A stretch of DNA of 64,000 nucleotides from Andrena cerasifolii (lineage: Eukaryota; Arthropoda; Insecta; Hymenoptera; Andrenidae), in NCBI RefSeq assembly GCF_050908995.1, contig NC_135125.1:8271011-8335010 (forward strand), in the 5' to 3' direction. The notes below the pieces were generated by a model. It was not told where the DNA came from and searched no databases. It saw only the letters and a list, made by a program, of their open reading frames with translations. Positions within the stretch are counted from its first letter, which is position 1; each line of letters begins with the position of its first letter. This document shows, one piece after another, positions 9,301-19,141 of the stretch. The translations under genes were made by a program, and so were the position numbers.

Positions 9301-11847
9301 TGTGGATATTAGGAGCCACGGCGCGCTGTTGAACAGAGATAGTTGCGCTTCTAAAAACCTTATTTTTCACGTTTTTCTGAAAAGGTGTTAACTACTAATA
9401 TTGCAGAGAAGGAGGCGCCCAGACGCTAAACGGGGCAAGGGGGCTACTTTGCTCGCATTGGCTCCCACCGCCTGTGTCCCGTTCGCTCACTTTGTATTGC
9501 TCGACGTAGTCGCATCGGCCAATGCGAGCAAAATAGCACCCTTGCCCGCTCAGCGTCCAGGCGCCTTCTTCTCTGCAAAGGGCAGTACATGGTCAACTAC
9601 TGGTACCTTTACCCTAATGGTAGAATATTTATAAACGCAATTAGAAAGGGAGGTATTCCGAGTAGAAAAGGAAACACACCAGATTCATTTGTGTCGTCTT
9701 TCTTTTTATCCGACGTGGATGTTCCTGCAAGCTCTTTGAGAATACTAATCACCTCAGGCTTCTCAAGCGTGGCATCGAAGCCTAGAAATGCGTCGATCAG
9801 AGCTTGCCTAATGTCTCCTCTTTTGTAAGCCTCAGTTTCTTTAATAAAATCTGGGAGATTACGTGCGCAATATGTTGCCACTTCGTGTCCGCCGTGACCG
9901 TCATACACAGCGAACAAGGAAACATTTTCGTCGAACTCTATGCAACAATTGTGTGCATCCTACAAACAAATAATTAGAATTATGGATGCGACAAGTTTGC
10001 AGTGGTTCTTTCGTTAGAAAATTCATCTAAAAAGTTTATTGGCTACGTGCATGCGTGTTAAGGTGCGTCTCCACCACTGTTTGCGAACTGTTCACGAACA
10101 GTATGTGAATTTAATTTCCTAGGAATCGTCTGTTCTCGAACTGTTCGTTAGTGAGGACGCACCTTCACACGAGCAATGGTTATAAAGAGTTTGCGGACAA
10201 CTAGCGTGCATTGTTTGCGAACTGTTCGCTAGTGAGGACGCACCTTTATAATATCTGTGATTGTATTGCAATTAATATATTGCGTAAAGCTTATTTATTT
10301 AATTAATAGAAAACCTGCTGAAAAATAATCCCTGCCGTTACAATTATATTCCTTACAAAATTAAAGATGCGTGATCTACTGCTTTACAAATTTTAACATT
10401 TTCCTGTTATAAGCTTTTCAATGCTTTTGTACGATTTCATAAGTAAACATCAAAACGAGTTAAAACAAGCGATGAATGCGCCTTTCTGTTAATTCACCAC
10501 CGACGTTATTTATCAAGTTACTTTGTTTACTAATTTTTAATAAAGGACAGTGAAACGCTTGTTTGTTTGTGTTTCAAGAAATCAATACTTATAATTTCTG
10601 GAATGATAAACAACAATATATCCAAGTGGTATACATATATCTACTCAATGTTATTTTTAATCCCCGTTTTCTGGAAATCGAAGTGAGGAATAACAAAAAT
10701 TCGTTGCGTTCTCTAGACTTATTTTTGCGTGAGTAATTGTTTCTTCCATGATTATGATACAAATGTATCCCGCTTTCTTGGATTTTGAAAGATTCTTATT
10801 CTTTGTATAACTAATACCCATCGCGATCAATGTTACAAGCATAGTATAAGTTTCCACCTGCGTTGTACGAATAAAAGCTGATTTAGACACGTCGAGCAAT
10901 TTAGTCGAGCAGTGAGTAATTTAATAATTTACCATTGTTTTACTAAACTACTTGACTAATTTTTAGTGTTCATACACGAAAAATTACTAAATTACTTGTT
11001 ACTCGACTAAATTACTCGACGTGTTTGTTCCAGCCTTTAGGTTACCTTCCACTCTAAATAATACCCCTCATATACACACACATTGAATTCCTATAAACAA
11101 ATACATGTTCAATGAAAAAAATAGTTGAAAAGATCGATGGTACCAGGCAGAATACATTGCACTGTTTACAGAATCGCATATTATAGATCTCCTAAAATGA
11201 TATTCGGATATTCTCGCGGTTTATTATTTAATAAGCGACTGTTTATAAATACAGAGAAATTAGTCGCGGCAATTAATATAGCCAGCTTGGGTTGGATAAT
11301 TCTGACAGCACCATTACTTTCCACTTAACAGTAAAGCAGAGAAGCAACGTCCTGCAGATTAGAATGTTTAAATAAAATATAATAAGCGGCGGTAAGATTT
11401 CCGTAAATCACAACGATCTTGATGGATCCTATTAACGTTCGTCTTAAACAGAACGTGGAATTGTAGCGATGGATATTGTTGATTTTGCAACAGTACCATC
11501 CGCGATTTTGTTCACACGCGAAACGTTGAGGCATTCCCGTTACATTCATCGCAGTATTCCCCGATCATCGGAACGAGTAGACTGAATTTCGCGCTTCGAG
11601 ACATAGGTGGATTACGTTTGCGATGGATCAGGATGGATGTCGTAATAGCCTGGCGAAACGGTGAACCGGCAAACCGTTCTCTGACCGAAACGAAACTGGG
11701 TAACGGTGCACTGGCCGCTCGAGGGTTTTAGCTTACCTCTTGACTAATTCGCCAGCCTTGCATGGAACTCGCGCCGAACGCGACATTCCTCCCTGCCTCG
11801 TCGCTCGACACTTTCTTCGTAATCGGCTCTGACAAGTATGCGCCCAT
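6093..11847 (-). CDS. PP2C-type Ser/Thr phosphatase, PPM1G-like
   Basis: Metal-dependent protein phosphatase of the PPM1G (PP2C-gamma) type, a mainly nuclear enzyme linked in other animals to spliceosome and histone dephosphorylation. Six exons (11847-11737, 9959-9680, 9150-8376, 8291-8126, 6877-6422, 6335-6093) join in frame to 676 aa; human is 546, the excess being the low-complexity insert. The N-terminus MGAYLSEPITKK is the family start, with Gly2 available for myristoylation. The PP2C domain is split, as in PPM1G: RISQEDAHN and YDGHGG (metal-binding Asp57) lie before the insert; NAGDSR, LSRALGDHAYK, ACDGIWN (Asp564) and GDGTGCDNMT (Asp614) after it. Residues about 130-444 are Ser-rich and then strongly acidic, including 13 Asp in a row. 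The tail CKRPKTE is basic. All catalytic residues are present, so an active enzyme is expected. Confidence 0.95.
6422..6877 (-). CDS. PPM1G-like exon 5 (catalytic core)
   Basis: Acceptor TTACACAG precedes CCAGGTTATG, encoding PGYDSGCTAVV. Carries VANAGDSR, GLNLSRALGDHAYK and LACDGIWN, and ends ...ICEE before GTACGT, phase 0. Confidence 0.95.
7010..8095. mobile_element. GGGTAAA-type TIR element, 1.09 kb, in PPM1G intron 4
   Basis: Ends GGGTAAACGGTACAGTTATT and, inverted at the right, GGGTAAACGATACAGTAGTT. Both ends abut TA (7008-7009, 8096-8097), the target duplication of the Tc1/mariner/pogo superfamily. Interior open frames are short and A-rich or interrupted; no DDE transposase is recognised, so it is decayed or non-autonomous. 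Confidence 0.75.
8126..8291 (-). CDS. PPM1G-like exon 4 (acidic)
   Basis: Acceptor CTACATAG precedes TTCCAGCG. Almost wholly Asp/Glu, including 13 consecutive Asp from a GAC/GAT trinucleotide run, then SESLMMDTEE before GTATGA, phase 0. Confidence 0.92.
8376..9150 (-). CDS. PPM1G-like exon 3 (insert)
   Basis: Acceptor CACGCAG precedes ATGAAGAAG, giving ESDEEENV at the junction. Encodes PLEEVMAKYQ and a long Ser-rich disordered stretch, ending in an acidic DDDDENDE run before GTAAAA, phase 2. Confidence 0.92.
9231..9614. mobile_element. GGGTAAA-type MITE, 384 bp, in PPM1G intron 2
   Basis: Perfect 23-bp terminal inverted repeats beginning GGGTAAAGGTACCAGTAG, flanked by TA on both sides. The centre (about 9403-9581) is a second imperfect palindrome whose arms share GCAGAGAAG, GGCGCC and GCTCGCATTGG. 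Same family as 7010-8095 and 16225-16435. Confidence 0.82.
9680..9959 (-). CDS. PPM1G-like exon 2
   Basis: Acceptor TTTGTAG precedes GATGCACACAAT, giving the QEDAHN motif across the junction. Contains FAVYDGHGGHEVA. Ends ...AATGAATCTG before GTGTGT, phase 1. Confidence 0.94.
10060..10250. repeat. Short inverted-repeat element in PPM1G intron 1
   Basis: AAGGTGCGTCTCCACCA at 10060 is matched inverted by TAGTGAGGACGCACCTT ending at 10164 and again ending near 10247. GTTTGCGAACTGTTC and its complement recur between them. It looks like a small TIR element with one end duplicated. Class unknown. Confidence 0.55.
10889..11030. repeat. Imperfect palindrome in PPM1G intron 1
   Basis: ACACGTCGAGCAATTTAGTC near 10889 pairs with GACTAAATTACTCGACGTGT ending near 11028. 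The arms of about 60 bp are AT-rich and imperfect. Probably a foldback MITE remnant. Confidence 0.6.
11737..11847 (-). CDS. PPM1G-like exon 1
   Basis: ATG at 11847-11845 preceded by AAA. 37 codons, ending ...ISQE before donor GTAAGC, phase 0. An antisense open frame over the same bases is a shadow. Confidence 0.94.
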
Positions 11848-14341
11848 TTTCGTCGAAACCGGCGATCTTTCAGTCGATTTTCTGCCGTCCGCGTATTATC
11901 ACAAATATCTCGATGAAATTACTATTCGCAAGCGCGGCGCACAGTCGTTAACTAGCCTCCATGACCGGTTTGGGTTTCTGTTTTCACTGCGCCGCTGGCT
12001 CCACCTAGGCCGCCACTTTTCTTACATGCGCATTGCGTTTTCGCGCCAAACTTTCGACAATTTTTCGTTGCTACGGAATGGCGGCCAGTGGCAGCTCGCG
12101 GAAGCCTCGAATTTTCAAAGTAAGTTCAGCTCGTTTTCGTTGAACTTCCGTAAAAAGAGAGGTGCATTCGTGTCCAAAGTATTTTGCATTACTTTCCTAG
12201 CAAGCGATTCCTATATTTTTCATTAAAAAAAGGGGGGAAAAGTTGTTAAAGTGAATAGCAAAAAGACTAGTTTTTCTTGTAATTCTAGCATGTTAACGAT
12301 TGTAGGTTATTTGTTCTAAAAAGAAGAGACTCTAGAAAATGATTTCAGACAAATAATTAATGTTCGTGTGTCGAATGAAGGCGAAGCATTTGTTGCTATG
12401 TTGTAGGTCTTGTTTAACTTTATGAAGTTTTTATGGATAGGAATTGTACAAATTAATTTTCCTTTTAATTTTGTGCGTGTCCTGTAGAATATTGTATAGT
12501 TGCGTTAAAGCATATTACACGGTGTGTTTGTTAATCGTAGATAAGTGAAAGAAGAGCAAAAATGTTACGCAACCAGGATTACGTTATGTACATTACTCGT
12601 CCTGGGGACCTACAAACCGCCATGTATTTCGTGTGTGTGTTTGTGCGCGCGCGCGCGTGTGTGTGTGTGTGACACAGTTCCTCTGCGTGGCGGTTATGGC
12701 AAAGGAATCAGGTGAGCAGATTGGCAGTCGGTAAGTACGAAATTCTTAACGTAACATATGAATGCATGAGTTTGTTGAAACATTTATGATTAAATTAAAT
12801 TGTTCCAATGTGGATCCTATCACAGACGAGATATCGAATAGACTTTACATTCAATGTAAACTATTGTCGCACAGATCGAGGGCTTTAGAGCCCTCTAGAG
12901 CAAATAATATGGGTGGGTTTATTCCGCACAAATGTGGTGTAGGAAGCGTATGGACGTTTGCGGCAGTTGATAAAGGTGCATTAACATTGGTCCCCTTTTT
13001 ATTATATATTCAGTTTTAATCCTAGCCGCTGGTGGGCTCGTAATCGTTTTCCATTCTGATTCGATAACATTGCATGCGACACTGAAATGATATAGAGTTT
13101 CGCACACCCAAGAACGGTGGTACAAAAATTTATTTTCTGGCTGTGGTAATTGTTGCAACAAATTTACTCTGATCATCATTCAGCTGTTATCAGCCGTGAA
13201 AATAGCTGGGGGTTGAAAAATTGATTTCTTTTCCGCGAATGGAAAATATAGAAGAGGGTTATAGAGTCACCTCGAAATATCTCATATCGGGTTCGTCGTT
13301 GATGGAACAGACGTAACGAAGTTGTAAAGTTAGCGGAGGTGAAGGACATAGCATTTTTAAAGATTCAACGTTAGTATTTAACGGACGTATAGATTTTGTG
13401 CACAGCAAGATGGATAGGAGTTGGACACACCTTTTACACTAATATGACTAATATTTATTCTAAATTAAGCTTTTATTACACGCATTCGCTTTGATCTATT
13501 CTCTCTATTATATCCACAAACCAAAACTAAAGTCTCTCGTCGCCATCTAGTTAATCTCTACCCAATTAAACACATCTCCACAGTTTTGAGTCCTATAGAG
13601 TTCTTTCGCGAGTGATGAGAATCGCATCTGACGGTTTTTACCCTCAAGGGTATGGTTTTACTGACCACTCGAGTCGGGCTTCAAGCGGTTAAGTACATAT
13701 ATCTGTTTCACTAACAATCATCTCCGACTCAGAGTAGTCTGTTGAGGTTATAGTTGATAGAATAAATATATTTAGTGGACTACTTGAGGCCCATTCAACT
13801 GGCTTCAAAAGCGCCATCCTTGATATTAAAACCTTCGGATGTGCTTTTCGTCATGCAGGGCCCTGCAGACCCAAAACACCTATCCACCTTCATGCCCTCA
13901 GGGTCTTAAAGTATCGTGTCTGGCATAGATATAGTGATGTCGTAAATAAAAGCAATACATAGAAGATTACATTTGCAGTGGCCTTGACTGTTTTGCGGAC
14001 AAATCGAGAACCCATGAACATATTCAACATTCACTTTAAGCATAAGTGGTGCAAGATATGTTGGTGCACAGTGGTACATAACCTAGTAGTTATGCACGAA
14101 TGTGACCAAATGAATGTAGCCTTGCGACGAGTGTCCAGGAACACATTTGGGGGCTTGCACTTTCAGGAAGCAGCATTACACAGCACTTGAGAGGTTCGCA
14201 GGTTAGCCACTGTTTCTCCACAACGTACAATACTATTTAACCTTTAGAGGGCCGAGATTTTTTCACTGAAATTGTAAATTTTATTTACTTCAAGTATCCA
14301 AATTCTTAGGTGGCCCCTACGGTGGCCAGCCCGGTCCTCTA
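11848..14341. other. Upstream of PPM1G; no gene seen
   Basis: The first few hundred bases should hold the phosphatase 5'UTR and promoter (GC-rich to about 12130). A mixed GT/GC dinucleotide run sits at 12631-12671. The rest is AT-rich with no coding sequence that I can support. Confidence 0.5.
12631..12671. repeat. GT/GC alternating microsatellite
   Basis: Uninterrupted purine-pyrimidine alternation for most of about 40 bp, (GT)n-(GC)n-(GT)n. This composition favours Z-DNA. Confidence 0.8.
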
Positions 14342-14900
14342 AGGACGGTATTCTCAGTCGCTGCTTATTAAGCAAATGCTCAAGCATTCGGCATCCTTTA
14401 CTAACTACTAGGTTAGTAGAGGATGCCGCATGCTTAAGCATAAGTAGCGGCTGACAAGGGAAGATCCCAAACCCGAAAATTCAAAAAATTCTGAAACTTT
14501 GTGAATATGTAGGGAATTTCTTCCTGATTACAACGCAATTTTTGTTTGCTGCCCAAATTCACTCGAAGGGGGTGAAATTAACCTCTGAAAATTCGGCTAT
14601 TTCCCGATTTTCTGTTATAACTCGCGAACTGTAAGAGATAGAAAAAAAGTTTTAAGACAAAAGTTACTTCTCTTAATTAGACCTATCATTTGGTAGAAAA
14701 ATTATTTTATACTTCATGAGTTACAACACAAAATCGGAAAATAACCGGATTTTCAGGGGTCAATTACACCCTCTTAGAGTGAATTTGGGCAGCAAACAAA
14801 AATTGCGTTATAATCAGGAGGAAATTCCCTACGTATTTATAAACTTTCAGAATTTTTTGAACTTCCGGATTCGGGATGTTCCTTTCTGAGAATACCGCCT
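14342..14900. mobile_element. Nested-palindrome MITE, TA target site
   Basis: Outer ends AGGACGGTATTCTCAG and (inverted) AGGCGGTATTCTCAG, each next to TA (14340-14341, 14901-14902). Inside are two further inverted repeats: 14355-14455 (AAGCAAATGCTCAAGCAT paired with ATGCTTAAGCATAAG) and a long one, 14461-14650 against 14690-14880, whose arms share TTTTGTTTGCTGCCCAAATT. Non-autonomous. Confidence 0.75.
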
Positions 14901-14902
14901 TA

Positions 14903-16224
14903 AAGTCAAAAGCGGCTACCATTTTCGGCCGCTACTTCTTTTGCGCTCGCTATATCGGGCCCACCAGCAGTGTTTCAGCGCGGTCCGAAGAGAGTCGGTT
15001 AAGCGCAAGTTAACCGTAGTAGCTCTTTTCCCCGCTCGAAGGGAAGGTTGATTAGGAAGTGGTAAAAGAAGCGTCTTCCTCGAATCAAAGTTCAGCGAGG
15101 CCGCATTCCTCCCCTTTATCTGCCCGATGCACGGAGTTCCTGCCATGTCGCGGACAAAATTGTCGCGAGTCTCGCGTGCGTCCACGGTCAGTGACGTCTC
15201 CCTTCTATGTATGCTCCCTCGTCTGATCCTGGACGAAGTCCACCGCGTGACCTTGTTGCTATACCTCGTGTTTGCCTTCCAGTCGCTGGCAAACACGAGG
15301 AAGACGAACGTCTGTTGATAAAAACCACTTCGCCATTAACACTGCCCATCGGCCTGGTCTTCGGCCGTGCCGTGCGTAGTCTGATTGAGAAGATTGCGTG
15401 CATCAGGCTGATGCACGTACGCGGAGGACATTGCGAATCCGTAGTTGACTTTCAGCCACTCGTTTAAAAGGTTTCTTTTTGCAATGTGTCCTTAAACACA
15501 CGAGGATTGCTTCGGCGTCGTTATTTGGCAATTGCTCCGACGAGTTCGACGTGATACAACGTCGAGAAAATTTTGTATACCTTCTGCGAGGCGGAGGCGA
15601 CTTTTCGAGAAAGTTGTTACCGTGGCCTTTCGTGTCGCGACGAACGCACTGTTAATTATAAACAAAGAGTCATCGATTTCAAGGTTCAAAGTGCGATGTA
15701 CATCCGTACGAGAAGTTAAGAAGACAGCGGGAATAGCTCATTCACCCCGAGGCTTTTGTAGTCGCTTCTGGAACCTAATATTTTTTAATGTTACTCGTTT
15801 TAGGATAATTAAATAGTTAATAAATCCTTCCATCGTTCTTGATATTTCGTTAATTCTTCAGACACGGTTATCCTTTAATTACTGCAAGTAGTATGCAGCC
15901 GCTGCAATGTCTCTTAAGCGAACGGCATTCAAACTGATTACTCGTGGAGTAAGTAGTTCTGTATGTTGTGTAAAGTAATTTAGTGAGTAGGTTTTAAAGT
16001 GATTGCTGGGTGTTCCTGAGAATCATCTCTGTATGGGATTATTTCCAGATACGAAATAGGATAAAAAGAATCCTGTCGTGAGCGCAGACTCAAGCAGATA
16101 CTAACGAATATGTTAATAAAAGACATTTTCAAATTTATTATGCGATTTGTTGCAAGGGAACCTGAGATTAGTATCTGGAAAGATATCAACACCAGTTATC
16201 ACTAATATTACCCAAGCCACAGCA
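14903..16224. other. GC-rich then AT-rich spacer, no supported gene
   Basis: 14940-15760 is locally GC-rich and holds overlapping open frames on both strands, but none has a recognisable domain or consistent splice structure. It may be an uncharacterised promoter or noncoding exon. Confidence 0.35.
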
Positions 16225-16435
16225 GGGTAAAGGACCCGATTACTGACACTTAATAAATTACTGTTAATTAATAAATTATTTTACTTAAAATAACGAATAA
16301 ATAAACGTTGCAAAGTCATACACAAACAGAATTATGTAATTCAACCTATAATCTATACTATAGTTTATTTATTCGTTATTTTAAGTAAAATAGCTTAAGT
16401 AATTGGTTAGGTGTCAGTAATTGGGTCCTTTACCC
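16225..16435. mobile_element. GGGTAAA-type MITE, 211 bp
   Basis: TIRs of 25 bp with one mismatch start GGGTAAAGGACCC. The right flank is TA and the left is CA, so the duplication has mutated or the call is off by a base. The interior is another palindrome (TTTTACTTAAAATAACGAATAA and its complement). Confidence 0.78.
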
Positions 16436-16437
16436 TA

Positions 16438-18781
16438 GACTTTCGAAGTAAAGATCTTTCTTCGCGCAAAAGTGAATTTGGTACAAAAAAGATAGCCATG
16501 CCTCTTGAAACAGTTGGAGTAGCACCTACTGTTACTAAATCCTATAAAATTCCACGAGCTTCTTCGATTCCCCAACCTGTTTGTGTAGATTGATGACTCG
16601 ACTGGCCGTAAAATAAAAGTCGTATGATGAACTATCTGGCGATCGGAGCATCGTTTCCACGTTCTATCCATCAATACGGGTAATGGATTTGCATCCATTA
16701 TCTCACTGAAACAGTGAAATATGTTGGAGCTCAATCACGTCGCCGCGTCGTTCTCATTGTCAGCGGAGTGACGTCCATAACACTGTTAGGTAATTTTTAA
16801 AAACACTCGGAGCGCCCGCGAAGCCTAGCGAACGAAATAGACCAATTACAATAAGGCTTAGAGTACCAGTTCTTGCATTAAAAAGAGGAGTGGAGTCCGC
16901 ATATGGTATCTGTGAGCCACATGTGGGCTTTTAATCGGTCGATGACTGTTTCGTTAATTAAGGATCACGTAAACGTAGTCTCTGCAGTGAATAAATTTTG
17001 CTCGATAATAACAGGAAATAAGGGCCAAATACAGTGTTTGAATCGGGAGTCTACGTCAGGACTAACTCTGAATCGATTTAAAACAGAGGCTCTTGGTCTT
17101 GGCCAAGAATTTCTCGCGCATGTTTCGCGCTATTGCTTCCTGCTCTGAAGCGGCGAATCCACGACGAGATTTTGCACGGAACTTTTCTATCGTCAGACAG
17201 AAATCTCAGCGACAACGAAATGTACATAATGGAAGTAAAAGAGTAATAACAATGGGGATCAAAGTCTCGCTTGAGGCACGATATTTTTGTACAGTCGCGC
17301 GAGATGAGATTTCCGAAAATATATTATGAAACTTGTCTAATGAGAGTCTGACTTCATGAAATCAATGGCAAAATAATTAAAAATTTATATAATAATTGTC
17401 TCGTGAGAGTAAAGTCTCATGTGAGTTACGTTAACTTTATCTCATCGTGGATTTACACCTTTACGTTTTCTTCCTGTTCAATAATTCGAGCAATTCTTTG
17501 TATGGAGATCTCGATGTTCTATTATCGAATTAGGATTATGCCTAGTTTGACATCACAATTAATATTTCATGTATTCTTGGTAAAATGTACGGAGTGGGGA
17601 ACTTGAAAGTATACTTAGAGACAGTGTTCTCGATGAAAATAATCCTTCTATCATATGTATCTCTTCAAACCAATCAATTTTCGTATCTTTTTTACGTCTT
17701 CGTAAGTCCAAACCTGTGTATAGTTTAAAGTGCCGCATCTTCTGCATATATTCGTTATCAGGGAAAATCAGAAACTTCCATTTAGTCCAATTATGTAAAA
17801 CTATTCGCGTCTACGTCTGCAGGCATTGATCACGTTATTTGAATGGATAATGCAGCAATTAATTACTACTAGTAGATACACAGATATCAGCGCCAGGTAT
17901 CACTATTTTCGATGGAGCTTATACAATATTATACCACAACCCATCATTATTTCAGTTGCATTCATTATATGCACTAATGAGTGAGTTCAGTTGGTTTGTC
18001 TGAACGAATTTAATAAAACCAGTGATCTAAATTTTCTCCTTGCATGGATTTCCTTCGGGGACCAACTATGCGGATATCAAAATATAAGAATGAGAAATAA
18101 CTGTTGCGACATACTTATACCTTATTTACGGGAAAATAAGTAACGATTAATTCTGCAAAAGTGCATTAAATATTTAACATATAAAATAAAAATAATAAGT
18201 GGGTTAAAAGTGTAAATTAATAATTAGTTTGTAAGATTTAGACTGCGGAAGTTTAGGCAAGTATGATATTTATTATGATAATTAAGACCGTAAGAAATTG
18301 TAAGTATTGTAAGTAAATATTGTAAGAAAACCGCGTATACTATAATATCATGGTCGCTACTATACTCGAGCTAATTAAGTTCTGTAAACATAGCATTTTA
18401 ACAAAATAAAAAATATATTTTGAAAACCCTCTAATATCGAAATATATTTCTATTAAAGTTTCGCTTATTTAGTCCTTTTCTATAAAAATGTGTATTTGCA
18501 TAAACATCCGCAGTCTAGGAAGAATATATGCTAGAGACATAGAAACTAAAATTCTCAAACATCATTTCCTATTTTACATTCTATACTCATGCGTAAGAAA
18601 TCCTCACAAGCATTTACATTTCTTTTGTAAATGTAGCATGCAATTTATGCCTTTCATAAACATTTTCATATTATTACGCATTCCCATCGAATCTTTGCTT
18701 TTCCTTTCGCAAACAGCGATACCTATCTTTAATTCTTGTATTCCAATATATGCATAGTCGTCCTCTGAAGAGGATTCACAC
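16438..18781. other. AT-rich spacer; nothing recognised
   Basis: Short open frames on both strands without domain, splice or codon support. No repeats of note. Confidence 0.4.
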
Positions 18782-19141
18782 TAGAACTCTCAATATTCGA
18801 ATAATTTTGAATACGAATAATTCCTTCAAATAATTCGAACAATTAGGAGCATTCGACTAATTAAATAGGAGTATAGGAGTATCCAAAAAATTCGTAATCC
18901 TCGCATTTCGGATGGTACCGAATAGGAATCCGAACGTGAAATATTTGTTCACACTTTTCATATTGGCCTTTACAATTATTTGTTTTTCAAACGATAAACG
19001 CGAAACTTTATTAATCTTTGGCGAACTTATAAATTTTAAAACAAAAGCTATAGATTCTATTTAAATTCAGGGACGTAATGTATTTAAATATCGAATCATA
19101 ACGCTGACCCTTAGAATATTCGAATATTCGTAAGAACCCTA
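18782..19141. mobile_element. ATTCGAA-rich element, copy A (no satellite expansion)
   Basis: Begins TAGAACTCTCAATATTCG and ends with the inverse of TAGGGTTCTTACGAATATTCG. The middle segment (GGTACCGAATAGGAATC, TTATTTGTTTTTCAAACG, CTTTATTAATCTTTGG) matches, inverted, 39200-39415 in copy B. No transposase. Confidence 0.7.

Noticed and set aside
11762..12226. 154-codon plus-strand frame
   Set aside because: Runs antisense across exon 1 of the phosphatase gene and its promoter; no domain.
13380..13980. Possible solo LTR
   Set aside because: Composition looked LTR-like, but I found no TG...CA ends with a matching target duplication.
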